Below, piece by piece: positions 6,846 to 12,062 of a stretch of DNA of 23,082 nt. Positions within the stretch are counted from its first letter, which is position 1. The number at the start of each line of letters is the position of its first letter. The stretch comes from a virus, in the IMG/VR virus record IMGVR_UViG_3300028831_000819, positions 1-23,082 of that record; one strand, 5' to 3'. The position numbers and the translations under genes are program-made. The notes under the pieces are model-generated. The model had not been told where the DNA came from, did not search any database, and worked only from the letters and a program-made list of their open reading frames with translations.

Positions 6846-7006
6846 GCTGCACTCCGGTCATAGCGACGGACGGCAGCGCGGATACTCTCTGATTGAAACT
6901 TGCGGCCACTGCGGCGATGAATATCCTTCGCAACCTTGGCCCAATTCCCAAGCATGCGGTAAAGCGCAGCCGCGAAGATGACCGGCACTGTGACGCGCTT
7001 GCTCAT
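6842..7006 (-). CDS. Small basic HTH-like protein (54 aa)
   Basis: Its ATG at 7006 overlaps the TGA of the Rad52-type gene, and its TGA overlaps the next ATG. The product has Arg/Lys-rich helices (LYRMLGNWAKVAKDIHRR, SESIRAAVRRYDR) consistent with a small helix-turn-helix. It probably binds nucleic acid. Coupling on both sides argues for a real gene. Confidence 0.65.
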   Translation of the reverse strand: MSKRVTVPVIFAAALYRMLGNWAKVAKDIHRRSGRKFQSESIRAAVRRYDRSAA

Positions 7007-7674
7007 GCCGCTCGCGCCTCAATTTTCTCGCGCTGCGCCTTCCCAGCATTGAAAACACGGCCGCGATGCTTTTGAGGCAGAATGGCATAGATAGACTTGA
7101 AGGCATCCGAGGCGACGTATTTATTCAACTCGTCGCTGCTGATGCAGCCGCCGATAAATCCGATCAGCTTATTTGCGTCGTCGGTCGCCTGCGGCTCTCC
7201 AATGATTTTCGGGGCGCTCTCATCCGCGACGTTGTTCTGCTCTTTGTCGTACAGGGCGAGGCCGAAGGGATTGCCGAAGGTAATAAGGGCGCGCTTCATC
7301 GCGTCCGTCTCGGCTTCCTTGATCGCGCTTTCGTGTGCCTGACCAAGATCAACATCAATCCCGTGACCGGCCCCGAGTCCTTCGCGCGTCACCAGGGTAT
7401 CATCGGCAAAGACCACGATGCGAACCTTGGCGATATACGAGACGCCCCAGCCCGGCTTCTGTTGCTGACCGATCGCGCGCTCGCGCTCTGCCACACACCG
7501 AATTTCTGTCGTCTCGCGCGTCCAGCTATCGAAACCAAAAATGCGATTGGCTTCCGTGATGGCGTGCCAGCCCTCAACGTAGCTGACCTCACGCCCACCC
7601 TGCTTGCGTCCCTTGACGTGCTGCGAGGAAAGCGGAGCGGCCAAAAGTTTCTTCTGTTCATCGGTGAAGCTCAT
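7003..7674 (-). CDS. Rad52-family single-strand annealing protein
   Basis: 223 aa from ATG 7674 (MSFTDEQKKLLAAPL), which overlaps the upstream TGA; the longer in-frame start is not used. It carries the Rad52/22 signature: VEGWHAITEANRIFGFDSW (about 33-51), SYIAKVRIVV, a Gly-rich turn REGLGAGHGI, and AHESAIKEAETDAMKRAL with ITFGNPFGLALY. Such proteins anneal complementary single strands and drive phage recombination and concatemer formation. The C-terminal 70 residues are helical and probably mediate oligomer or partner contacts. No obvious partner exonuclease is present, although the HNH gene lies close by. Confidence 0.92.
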   Translation of the reverse strand: MSFTDEQKKLLAAPLSSQHVKGRKQGGREVSYVEGWHAITEANRIFGFDSWTRETTEIRCVAERERAIGQQQKPGWGVSYIAKVRIVVFADDTLVTREGLGAGHGIDVDLGQAHESAIKEAETDAMKRALITFGNPFGLALYDKEQNNVADESAPKIIGEPQATDDANKLIGFIGGCISSDELNKYVASDAFKSIYAILPQKHRGRVFNAGKAQREKIEARAA

Positions 7675-7898
7675 ACGCCTAGCTCCTTTTGGCCTTCGCG
7701 GCGCTTCACCCAAAGCGGGCAATGCCCCATATTGATCTGCACGCATCGGTTATACGGTTCGATTGCCATCCACTGCGTAGGAGCAACCGGGCTTAGTCCT
7801 TCCAGCCTGGGAAACTTGACGCACATCCAGCGCTGATAGGATTGCTTGCGCGTTTCCATGTGAACGTTCTCACAGTTCTCGCACGCTGTTCGTTCCAT
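7671..7898 (-). CDS. Small Cys-rich protein, putative zinc binder
   Basis: 75 aa from ATG 7898 (TGATG overlap with the upstream stop). It has CENC near the N-terminus, then WMCVKFP, YNRCV and GHCPLW, giving two or more possible metal-binding Cys pairs. It lies just before the annealing protein. Function unknown. Confidence 0.7.
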   Translation of the reverse strand: MERTACENCENVHMETRKQSYQRWMCVKFPRLEGLSPVAPTQWMAIEPYNRCVQINMGHCPLWVKRREGQKELGV

Positions 7899-8101
7899 CA
7901 CTTCCCCTGCGCGCCGCTGTTCACCAATAAACACTCGACAGCTTTGAAGTCGCGATTTAGTGTGATGCGAACTTCATAGCCCGATAGGTCGGCTGGCAAT
8001 GACGGATCGATTTTCCGCGCAATCGCTTCGAGCTCGTCCCATGCCTCTGATGACCGCACCGGGCTATCCATTTGCACTTCCATCTCGTGATCCATTCTCA
8101 T
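7898..8101 (-). CDS. Hypothetical 67-aa protein
   Basis: The start is ATG at 8101, which overlaps the TGA of the 25-codon membrane peptide; a longer in-frame start at 8134 would swallow that gene. It has a charged N-terminal half (DELEAIARKIDPSLPADL) and a short beta-like end (YEVRITLNRDFKAVECLLV). No family recognised. Confidence 0.65.
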   Translation of the reverse strand: MRMDHEMEVQMDSPVRSSEAWDELEAIARKIDPSLPADLSGYEVRITLNRDFKAVECLLVNSGAQGK

Positions 8102-8175
8102 TTCGAAATCACCGCGTAGAAGATGATGGCCCAACTCAAGGCGAAGCCGCCTATGAGGAATGCTTTTTGTTTCAC
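8098..8175 (-). CDS. 25-aa single-pass membrane micropeptide
   Basis: GTG at 8175 is preceded by GAGGG about 7 bases upstream, and the TGA overlaps the next gene's ATG (ATGA). The product is MKQKAFLIGGFALSWAIIFY followed by AVISK: two Lys at the start, a hydrophobic run of about 18 residues, and a Lys end. This is a typical inner-membrane peptide with N-in charge. The ribosome site, the coupled stop and the hydrophobic composition support it despite its size. Confidence 0.6.
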   Translation of the reverse strand: MKQKAFLIGGFALSWAIIFYAVISK

Positions 8176-8209
8176 GATAGGCCCTCGCTTTGGTTTCCCG
8201 GCTGTGCGG

Positions 8210-8530
8210 TCATCGAATGGTTTTCTGAATGTTGTCTGCGATTTCATTGAAGGAAAGTCCGTCATCGTTCATCCTGGCAAATTTGTGCTGTTGTTCTCTC
8301 GTAAGCTCCGCAAAATCCTCGTTGAGATATTGCGCTCCTTCTTTCTTTGCCGACCTTCCGTCGAAAACTGGATCATCTCCAACGATGCCGGGGCGCCAAG
8401 AGCACCCCTTGATGTCAGCCAAAACGCCGAGGCAGCAAAAACCGTTACTATCGCGCAAAAGAGATCGAGTTTGGTGATATTTTCCACTCCGCAGCGCCTC
8501 AATCCACTTCAATTTCATTTCCTTTTTCAT
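8210..8530 (-). CDS. Conserved-type phage protein (FCCLGVL family)
   Basis: 106 aa. It starts MKKEMKLKWIEALRSGKYHQ and carries FCCLGVLADI, a middle insert, and a C-terminal REQQHKFARMNDDGLSFNEI plus ADNIQ. This pattern (basic start, a CCLGVL core, and a C-terminal LNDxGxSFxxIAxxI-like segment) is widespread in phage and bacterial small proteins of unknown function. The two adjacent Cys are characteristic. Role unknown. Confidence 0.8.
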   Translation of the reverse strand: MKKEMKLKWIEALRSGKYHQTRSLLRDSNGFCCLGVLADIKGCSWRPGIVGDDPVFDGRSAKKEGAQYLNEDFAELTREQQHKFARMNDDGLSFNEIADNIQKTIR

Positions 8531-8584
8531 CTCAAGCCCCTGATGACCGTAAGACCTCTCACGCAGTACGCCCTCTCGTGATCC

Positions 8585-8947
8585 CTAAGCCGCCCTTTTC
8601 ATCTCTTCCCGTTCAACCGGATCAAGCCTTGGTTTTGGAAAATCTCGTCTTGCTATTTCCAGTTCTTGAAATGCCCGGCTGATGAAGCGACGGCGGCGGT
8701 ATTCATCGGTCGATTGCATTGCGTATTTTCTGTCCAGCGCAGCACTCAATAGCATCGGAAAACCGTAGTGTTTCTTGCCGCGGAAGTAGCCCGGCAGAAC
8801 TGATATCGTGCCGTCCTTCCAATCGAGGACTTCCGAGAGTTCCCGTTCCTGACCGTTGGCCGAGTGGTGATAGGTGAACAGGCGCGAGCCCACTTTTAGA
8901 AAGCGATCGGAGCCTTGGGCGCGCATGCGCTTGGTGAAGGCGTTCAT
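8585..8947 (-). CDS. Hypothetical 120-aa protein
   Basis: ATG at 8947, 10 bases from the stop of the first operon gene. It is a basic protein with many Arg. The N-terminal half is beta-rich (RFLKVGSRLFTYHH, ELSEVLDWKDGTISVLPGYF) and the C-terminal half helical (YRRRRFISRAFQELEIARR). No family recognised. Its place as second gene of the left operon suggests early expression. Confidence 0.72.
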   Translation of the reverse strand: MNAFTKRMRAQGSDRFLKVGSRLFTYHHSANGQERELSEVLDWKDGTISVLPGYFRGKKHYGFPMLLSAALDRKYAMQSTDEYRRRRFISRAFQELEIARRDFPKPRLDPVEREEMKRAA

Positions 8948-8957
8948 GGTTAGGCCC

Positions 8958-9188
8958 TCACGCGGCTTTTGTGATTGCGCCCTTGGCGCGGATAGCGGGC
9001 GTCACGTCGGGATCGAACGTGCGCATCCATTCCATAACGACTTCGCGAGCGTCGCTGCGCGTCAGTCCAAATTCTGATTGGATGAAAGGTCCAGCGCCGA
9101 ACATATTGGTTTCGCCGCTCCCCCGAAGATCATCGAGGAAGCGGAAATACCGGCTCAGCTCTTTCTCGGCGAAATCGGCTAGGGCCAT
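8958..9188 (-). CDS. Conserved-type phage protein, first gene of the left operon
   Basis: 76 aa; ATG at 9188 preceded by GGGAG. It contains FRFLDDLRGSGETNMFGAGP and SEFGLTRSDAREVVMEWMRT, a pattern I recognise from many small phage proteins (LRxSGxxNMFGAxPxL, then helix and WMxTF). The function is unknown. It sits right after the operator-promoter region, so it is probably among the earliest products. Its ribosome site lies inside one arm of an 8-bp inverted repeat (9192-9215). Confidence 0.82.
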   Translation of the reverse strand: MALADFAEKELSRYFRFLDDLRGSGETNMFGAGPFIQSEFGLTRSDAREVVMEWMRTFDPDVTPAIRAKGAITKAA

Positions 9189-9191
9189 CGC

Positions 9192-9215
9192 TGTCTCCCG
9201 TTGCTATGGGAGACA
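9192..9215 (-). promoter_or_regulatory. Perfect 8-bp inverted repeat covering the first ribosome site
   Basis: TGTCTCCC and GGGAGACA are separated by 8 bases. On the leftward transcript the 3' arm contains the GGGAG ribosome site of the 8958-9188 gene, so a hairpin would hide it. It could be an RNA switch, a nut-like antitermination hairpin, or a DNA operator for a second regulator. Confidence 0.5.
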
Positions 9216-9242
9216 CGTTACCATAATGGAAACCAAACGCAA
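9215..9242 (-). promoter_or_regulatory. Candidate leftward early promoter (PL)
   Basis: Reading leftward, TTGCGT (9242-9237) and TAACGT (9220-9215) are 16 bases apart. The same TTGCG...TGGTAAC arrangement recurs at the candidate rightward promoter. A second pairing, TTGCCT (9249-9244) with TTATGG (9226-9221) at 17 bases, is also possible. Both overlap the operator at 9217-9233. The -10 matches are weak, so the exact boxes are uncertain. Confidence 0.4.
9217..9233. promoter_or_regulatory. Repressor/Cro operator-like site, left 1
   Basis: GTTACCATAATGGAAAC, a 17-bp dyad fitting the shared consensus GTTACCANNNTGGWAAC. It overlaps the candidate leftward promoter. Confidence 0.7.
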
Positions 9243-9250
9243 GAGGCAAG

Positions 9251-9267
9251 GTTGCCTTTGTGGAAAC
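9251..9267. promoter_or_regulatory. Repressor/Cro operator-like site, left 2
   Basis: GTTGCCTTTGTGGAAAC. Its centre is 34 bp from left site 1, the same spacing as between two of the right-hand sites. The right half-site is perfect; the left half has one change in each of two positions. Confidence 0.6.
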
Positions 9268-9330
9268 TTTTTTGGGGACGGCGCGCAACCTGGCGCGGCA
9301 TCCCGTCTAAAAACACAAATTGTTAGGGGA

Positions 9331-9798
9331 CTAGCGAGCGGGCCGTATCGGGATAAGGGCTGGCCCAGTGTTGAGCGTACTAGCTATTTCAGATTGGGCG
9401 ATGGCCGAAAGGGTTTGTGCGCGTGCAACTTGGTTCGCTGCCAGCCGCCGTTGTTCTTCGGACACGGCTGCAGAGTTGACCCTTGCAAATTCGGCCGCAG
9501 CTTGCGCTTCGCTGATCTGGCCGCGCTGCTCCCGCTCCGCAATTGCCAGCCGTTGAGCATTCATGGTGTCCATGAGGTCTGGGAACGGGATATGCTGTCT
9601 TACCAGCTCGTGCGCTTCATTCTTGCAGCGAGCGCGCGCCATCGAGTTCCGCGATCCGGGGAACTTGATGTTGCACTCAGACATAGCCTCCCCGAAGAGA
9701 TTTTCAGCGGCCTTGCGCTCATAGTATGCTGGACCTGGGCCGGACTGAGCACACCCCGCAAGCACCAAAGCGATTATTGCAGCCCGCGGGATGCTCAT
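9331..9798 (-). CDS. Prophage lipoprotein coupled to the repressor gene
   Basis: 155 aa. The N-terminus MSIPRAAIIALVLAGC is a lipoprotein signal peptide: Arg5, a hydrophobic core, and the lipobox L-A-G-C with Cys16 as lipidation site. The mature part has a Cys pair (SECNIKFPG, RARCKNE) and then a long Ala/Gln/Glu-rich amphipathic helix (about residues 80-140) that looks like a coiled coil. The ATG at 9798 overlaps the repressor TGA, with GGAAGG just upstream, so it should be made in the lysogen. A lipoprotein made in the lysogen suggests superinfection exclusion or another lysogenic conversion role. This is inference from position; a lysis-type spanin is less likely because of the location. 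Confidence 0.8.
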   Translation of the reverse strand: MSIPRAAIIALVLAGCAQSGPGPAYYERKAAENLFGEAMSECNIKFPGSRNSMARARCKNEAHELVRQHIPFPDLMDTMNAQRLAIAEREQRGQISEAQAAAEFARVNSAAVSEEQRRLAANQVARAQTLSAIAQSEIASTLNTGPALIPIRPAR

Positions 9799-10133
9799 GA
9801 GGCCTTCCGCCCCATAAGCCCTTCGATATATCCAATGGCCCTATTCCGATCTTCGGCCGGCAATTTTTCCACAAGCGCGTCCAAGCTGGGCTGCTGTGGC
9901 GGCCGGAGCATGTCTCCAAACGTTTTATTTAGTGCCTCGGCGTAGGCCGCGACGACGCCTGTAGGCAGCCTGCCGGTCCGAGCTGCCTTCTCCCATCGGG
10001 AGACCGTTCCCTTATCTACGGGCGGCCTAATGCGATTGCCGAGCATCTCCTGTGAGAGAGTCGGGCTATGAGCCTCCCGATGCTCAGCGAGGTAGAAACG
10101 AATAGCGCGTTTGGGTCCGATTCTAGGCGGCAT
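9795..10133 (-). CDS. CI-like repressor, short form without a peptidase domain
   Basis: 112 aa from ATG 10133 (MPPRIGPKRAIRFYLAEHRE). Residues about 9-75 form an XRE-type helix-turn-helix (TLSQEMLGNRI, then DKGTVSRWEKAARTGRLPTG and VVAAYAEAL). The last 35 residues (SLDALVEKLPAEDRNRAIGY, IEGLMG) are a helical tail, probably for dimerisation. There is no S24/LexA autocleavage domain. It diverges from the Cro-like gene across three operators, and one operator (10132-10148) overlaps its own start codon. I see no well-placed ribosome site, so it may be leaderless like lambda cI from PRM. A GTG two codons upstream is an alternative start. Confidence 0.8.
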   Translation of the reverse strand: MPPRIGPKRAIRFYLAEHREAHSPTLSQEMLGNRIRPPVDKGTVSRWEKAARTGRLPTGVVAAYAEALNKTFGDMLRPPQQPSLDALVEKLPAEDRNRAIGYIEGLMGRKAS

Positions 10134-10148
10134 TACCACTATGGTAAC
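10132..10148. promoter_or_regulatory. Repressor/Cro operator-like site, right 1 (on the repressor start)
   Basis: ATTACCACTATGGTAAC; TTACCA-CTA-TGGTAA is a perfect 6-bp dyad. It covers the repressor ATG (10133-10131, complement), so binding would block repressor expression and give autoregulation or Cro control. Confidence 0.72.
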
Positions 10149-10168
10149 CCGCCCGGCTGCCAAAGGCG

Positions 10169-10185
10169 TCAGCCATTGTGGAAAC
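10169..10185. promoter_or_regulatory. Repressor/Cro operator-like site, right 2
   Basis: TCAGCCATTGTGGAAAC. The right half-site is perfect and the left half degenerate. Its centre is 37 bp from right site 1 and 34 bp from right site 3. Confidence 0.6.
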
Positions 10186-10192
10186 CTCCCTC

Positions 10193-10221
10193 TTGCGCCG
10201 TGGTTGTCATTATGGTAACCA
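10193..10221 (+). promoter_or_regulatory. Candidate rightward early promoter (PR)
   Basis: TTGCGC at 10193-10198 and TAACCA at 10216-10221 are 17 bases apart and enclose operator right 3. The layout mirrors the candidate PL. Transcription would begin at or just before the Cro ATG at 10228, implying a leaderless or very short leader mRNA. The -10 box is weak. Confidence 0.4.
10203..10219. promoter_or_regulatory. Repressor/Cro operator-like site, right 3
   Basis: GTTGTCATTATGGTAAC, lying between the -35 and -10 of the candidate rightward promoter and ending 8 bases before the Cro-like ATG. Binding here would shut off Cro and the right operon. Confidence 0.68.
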
Positions 10222-10227
10222 CGGGAC

Positions 10228-10434
10228 ATGGAAGGCACCCACCCGTTACGTCAGTGGCGTATCGATCGCGGCCTCACGCAAGAGGAAGCCGCGCGGGAAT
10301 TGGATCTGAAGAAGCCCGAGCTTTCCAGGTTTGAGAACCGCCGCCGTCTCCCGACTCTCACCCGTGCCGCCAAGCTCAGTGAGAAAACGGGCATTCCGCT
10401 TGATGCATTCGTGTCGGTCGAGGCCGCCGAATGA
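10228..10434 (+). CDS. Cro-like XRE-family regulator
   Basis: 68 aa. Residues about 7-58 are a textbook XRE helix-turn-helix (LRQWRIDRGLTQEEAARELD, then KKPELSRFENRRRLP and AAKLSEKTGIPLDAF). The start is ATG at 10228; there is no other in-frame start before the HTH and only a GGGA three bases upstream, so the mRNA may be leaderless. It diverges from the CI-like repressor with three shared operators between them, the Cro position. Its opposite orientation and small size make Cro the best call, though which of the two proteins maintains lysogeny is not proven by sequence. Confidence 0.82.
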   Translation: MEGTHPLRQWRIDRGLTQEEAARELDLKKPELSRFENRRRLPTLTRAAKLSEKTGIPLDAFVSVEAAE

Positions 10435-10478
10435 CACGGGATTCAGCCGCATGACGCTACCTCCATTCCGTCAAGCGA

Positions 10479-10733
10479 TCACTTGGGATCAGTTGACTGA
10501 ACAAAGCCGACAGGCGGCGCAGGCTTGGCCGCAGCCAAATACTCTGGGGTCAGGTTTTGATAATTGGCGGCGACCATCCCGAACACCGCCTGATCGACCG
10601 CAACCTTCTCGCCGGATCCCAGAGCGAAATAGCTTTTCTGAAACATCTCGCGTGCAGCGGTCATCCCGTTCAGCAGCGTCAGGTGTGCCACTGCCGCACG
10701 CAAAAGATTCTCCTTGTAGGTCTCGTCAGTCAT
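10479..10733 (-). CDS. Hypothetical 84-aa helical protein (leftward)
   Basis: ATG at 10733 has a strong GGGAGG site 6 bases upstream. The protein is mainly helical (MTDETYKENLLRAAVAHLTL, REMFQKSYFALGSGEKVAVD, QAVFGMVAANYQ) with a Pro-rich end. It is convergent with the Cro-like gene, and therefore antisense to the transcript from the candidate rightward promoter. A rightward ORF on the opposite strand (from 10452) has poorer protein character. Function unknown. Confidence 0.7.
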   Translation of the reverse strand: MTDETYKENLLRAAVAHLTLLNGMTAAREMFQKSYFALGSGEKVAVDQAVFGMVAANYQNLTPEYLAAAKPAPPVGFVQSTDPK

Positions 10734-10788
10734 CTGTGCCTCCCCGAAAAGGCAAGCCTAACCTGAAGCGGGGCAGCTCGTAATGACC

Positions 10789-11007
10789 TCAATTCACATC
10801 GCGTCGCTGGCCGGCCATGAACGCGGTGGCTTCCGCCATGTTCTGTGGAACCACATGCGCCTGCATAATCAGGGTACAGCGCAACACGGTTTCCCCGTCT
10901 TCGTGGACCAGCATTCGAGCTCGGATCAGCCCAGGGGCGATCTCCTCCAGTTTCATGGCGTCCACAAAGTATTCCGGCGCTCCGAACGGATCGATGAAGC
11001 TGCCCAT
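10789..11007 (-). CDS. Hypothetical 72-aa protein (leftward)
   Basis: It starts MGSFIDPFGAPEYFVDAMKL, followed by a beta-rich middle (GLIRARMLVHEDGETVLRCT, LIMQAHVVPQ) and a helical end. The N-terminus (DPFGAPE, VD) resembles short proteins of rhizobial phages that I have seen but cannot name. The ribosome site is weak, so the start could instead be the internal ATG at 10956. It reads leftward like its neighbours at 10479 and 11350. Confidence 0.6.
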   Translation of the reverse strand: MGSFIDPFGAPEYFVDAMKLEEIAPGLIRARMLVHEDGETVLRCTLIMQAHVVPQNMAEATAFMAGQRRDVN

Positions 11008-11318
11008 GGAACCGTGCCCCCGGCTGGTGGAACTTACCCCACGTTAGTCCAAGGGGAAAAACACCGCTACGGCAACGGCTTGAATGAACTACCGCTCTGC
11101 CACAACCTAACCGCTTTCGGCTGCAGGTTGATACCGCATTGTGAAAAACGGGTTGGCCAAGGTTCCGCAACGGAAACCGCAAGATCGGGCACATACCCGC
11201 ATTCAACAGCAGCCCGGGCTTTATCCCCGTTATCCCGGGAATATACCAACGGATATTTGGGAGGGCTTGACAGGTATCACGAGAGCCCGAGCCCAGCCGT
11301 CCCGCCTGTAGAGGCCAC
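11008..11318. other. Region of about 310 bases without a confident gene
   Basis: I see no convincing gene. One weak rightward candidate runs 11141-11311 from GTG (56 aa, MKNGLAKVPQRKPQDRAH at the start and YPGNIPTDIWEGLTGI later) without a clear ribosome site. The stretch also holds an operator-like dyad at 11161 and a perfect TTGACA at 11267 with no matching -10. It probably contains the promoter for the leftward 10789-11007 gene or for the rightward 11319 ORF. Confidence 0.4.
11161..11177. promoter_or_regulatory. Possible sixth operator-like site
   Basis: GGTTCCGCAACGGAAAC has a symmetric CCG-CAA-CGG core and matches about 10 of the 14 defined positions of the operator consensus, including a full GGAAAC half. 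It lies upstream of the leftward 10789-11007 gene. It could be chance. Confidence 0.3.
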
Positions 11319-11483
11319 ATGAGCACCTATGTTCTCCGCAACGGCCGGCTCATTGAAGCCCCATCGCGCCGGGAAGCTGTTGCCGAACGGCGACAAGAAA
11401 CTCCCAAAGCACGTTTATCTCGCGCAGCTCGAGCCGCAGCGCGATTTCTGTTCCGTCTTGCAACACGGCTGGAACGATCATGA
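11319..11483 (+). CDS. Small rightward ORF (54 aa), MSTYVLRNGRLIE type
   Basis: ATG at 11319 follows AGAGG by 4-5 bases. The N-terminus MSTYVLRNGRLIEAPSRREA resembles the short 'YVLRNGxLVE' proteins common in rhizobial phages. The rest is Arg/Ala-rich and could be nucleic-acid binding. It overlaps the leftward 11350-11556 gene antisense for 134 bases, so one of the two may be false. Confidence 0.45.
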   Translation: MSTYVLRNGRLIEAPSRREAVAERRQETPKARLSRAARAAARFLFRLATRLERS

Positions 11484-11556
11484 ATGCCGTCTCAGGCGGA
11501 TCGCCCGTCGTGATTTCAATGTCGCCAATAGCGGCGATGTGCAGCATGTCAGCCAT
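11350..11556 (-). CDS. Hypothetical 68-aa protein (leftward)
   Basis: ATG at 11556 is preceded by GGAGGG. The sequence (MADMLHIAAIGDIEITTGDP, then PETAFMIVPAVLQDGTEIAL and LRELREINVLW-like segments) has a balanced, folded-domain character, with beta strands followed by a helix. No family recognised. It overlaps the 11319-11483 ORF antisense. Confidence 0.6.
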   Translation of the reverse strand: MADMLHIAAIGDIEITTGDPPETAFMIVPAVLQDGTEIALRLELREINVLWEFLVAVRQQLPGAMGLQ

Positions 11557-11573
11557 CGATTATCCCTCCATGA

Positions 11574-11596
11574 CTCGTATCGTGGCACGAGTTTTT
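11574..11596 (+). terminator. Weak candidate rightward intrinsic terminator
   Basis: CTCGT/ACGAG 5-bp stem around an 8-base loop, followed by TTTTT. It could end short transcripts from the Cro promoter before the long rightward operon. The stem is short. Confidence 0.3.
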
Positions 11597-11669
11597 CCAT
11601 GAGGGCACCGCAAACCTTGGCTACTCGCCTCCTCATCGGCAGCTACTACAGCGACGTTCTGACTAGGCG

Positions 11670-11714
11670 TCACGAGAGCGAAGTGAGCGGGGCACAATCT
11701 CCGCTCTCTCGTGA
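11670..11714. repeat. Imperfect long inverted repeat in noncoding DNA
   Basis: TCACGAGAG pairs perfectly with CTCTCGTGA, and further CG and AGCGG/CCGCT pairings extend the hairpin. There is no T-run on either side, so it is not a simple terminator. It lies next to the leftward terminator hairpin. Confidence 0.5.
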
Positions 11715-11717
11715 TCC

Positions 11718-11773
11718 AATAAAAACCAGCCGAGCGGGTACACGGGAAGGGGCATCCCATCCCGCCCGGCTGG
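11718..11773 (-). terminator. Strong leftward intrinsic terminator
   Basis: The leftward transcript would form a 13-bp stem, CCAGCCGGGCGGG with CCCGCTCGGCTGG (one G-U type mismatch), followed by TTTTTATT. It blocks leftward transcription arriving from the right operon side, insulating the leftward genes below 11556. Confidence 0.65.
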
Positions 11774-11801
11774 ACGCGCGTTCTGTGAGTAGGGGCGAGT
11801 C

Positions 11802-12062
11802 ATGTATCGCAACGTACCGTTCGGGGTTGCAAGTTCCAGAGAAATCAACACGCAAGAAGCTACAGAGCCCCGCAGAATTGCGGAAAGGCCCGAATTTCCG
11901 CGAGTTTCAAAACTCCTCTGGCCCGACAAGACAGCCGCCACTCTCGCTAGTCTCGTCAACGCAAATCCCAGAACGGCAGAGCGATGGGTCTCAGGCGAGA
12001 TCGAGCCGCCCTACGATGTTGTTGAACTCACCATGCACAAAATCTTCGGCGGGTATCGCTGA
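11802..12062 (+). CDS. Small HTH-like phage regulator
   Basis: 86 aa; ATG at 11802 with AGGGG upstream. The C-terminal half (LLWPDKTAATLASLVNANPR, then TAERWVSGEIEPPYD and VVELTMHKIF) resembles the small helix-turn-helix proteins of rhizobial phages, in which a 'WPxKTAxxLA' helix is followed by an 'RTAExWLSGExxP' recognition helix. The N-terminal 35 residues are basic and poorly structured. It is the first gene of the continuous rightward block, so a regulatory role is plausible. A GAGTC site directly precedes the ATG. Confidence 0.7.
   Translation: MYRNVPFGVASSREINTQEATEPRRIAERPEFPRVSKLLWPDKTAATLASLVNANPRTAERWVSGEIEPPYDVVELTMHKIFGGYR

Noticed and set aside
9271-9320. Hairpin of GGGACGGCGCGC and GCGCGGCATCCC after the lipoprotein gene
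   Set aside because: It has two mismatches, and the T-run lies on the wrong side for either direction, so it is not a convincing intrinsic terminator.
8971-9945. Long rightward ORF of 324 codons opposite the lipoprotein and repressor genes
   Set aside because: It runs through the operators and antisense to three genes with good protein signatures and ribosome sites; its product has no domain character.
10452-10783. Rightward ORF starting MTLPPFRQAITWDQL opposite the 10479-10733 gene
   Set aside because: Only its first part looks protein-like; the rest is Arg/Ser/Pro-rich antisense sequence, and the leftward gene has the better ribosome site and composition.
11000-11115. tRNA-like string on the leftward strand (GGCAGAGCGGTAG followed by possible arms)
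   Set aside because: No proper T-loop (GTTCRA), no matching acceptor stem and no anticodon arm can be built.
11267-11272. Perfect TTGACA -35 box
   Set aside because: No acceptable -10 sequence occurs 16-18 bases downstream.
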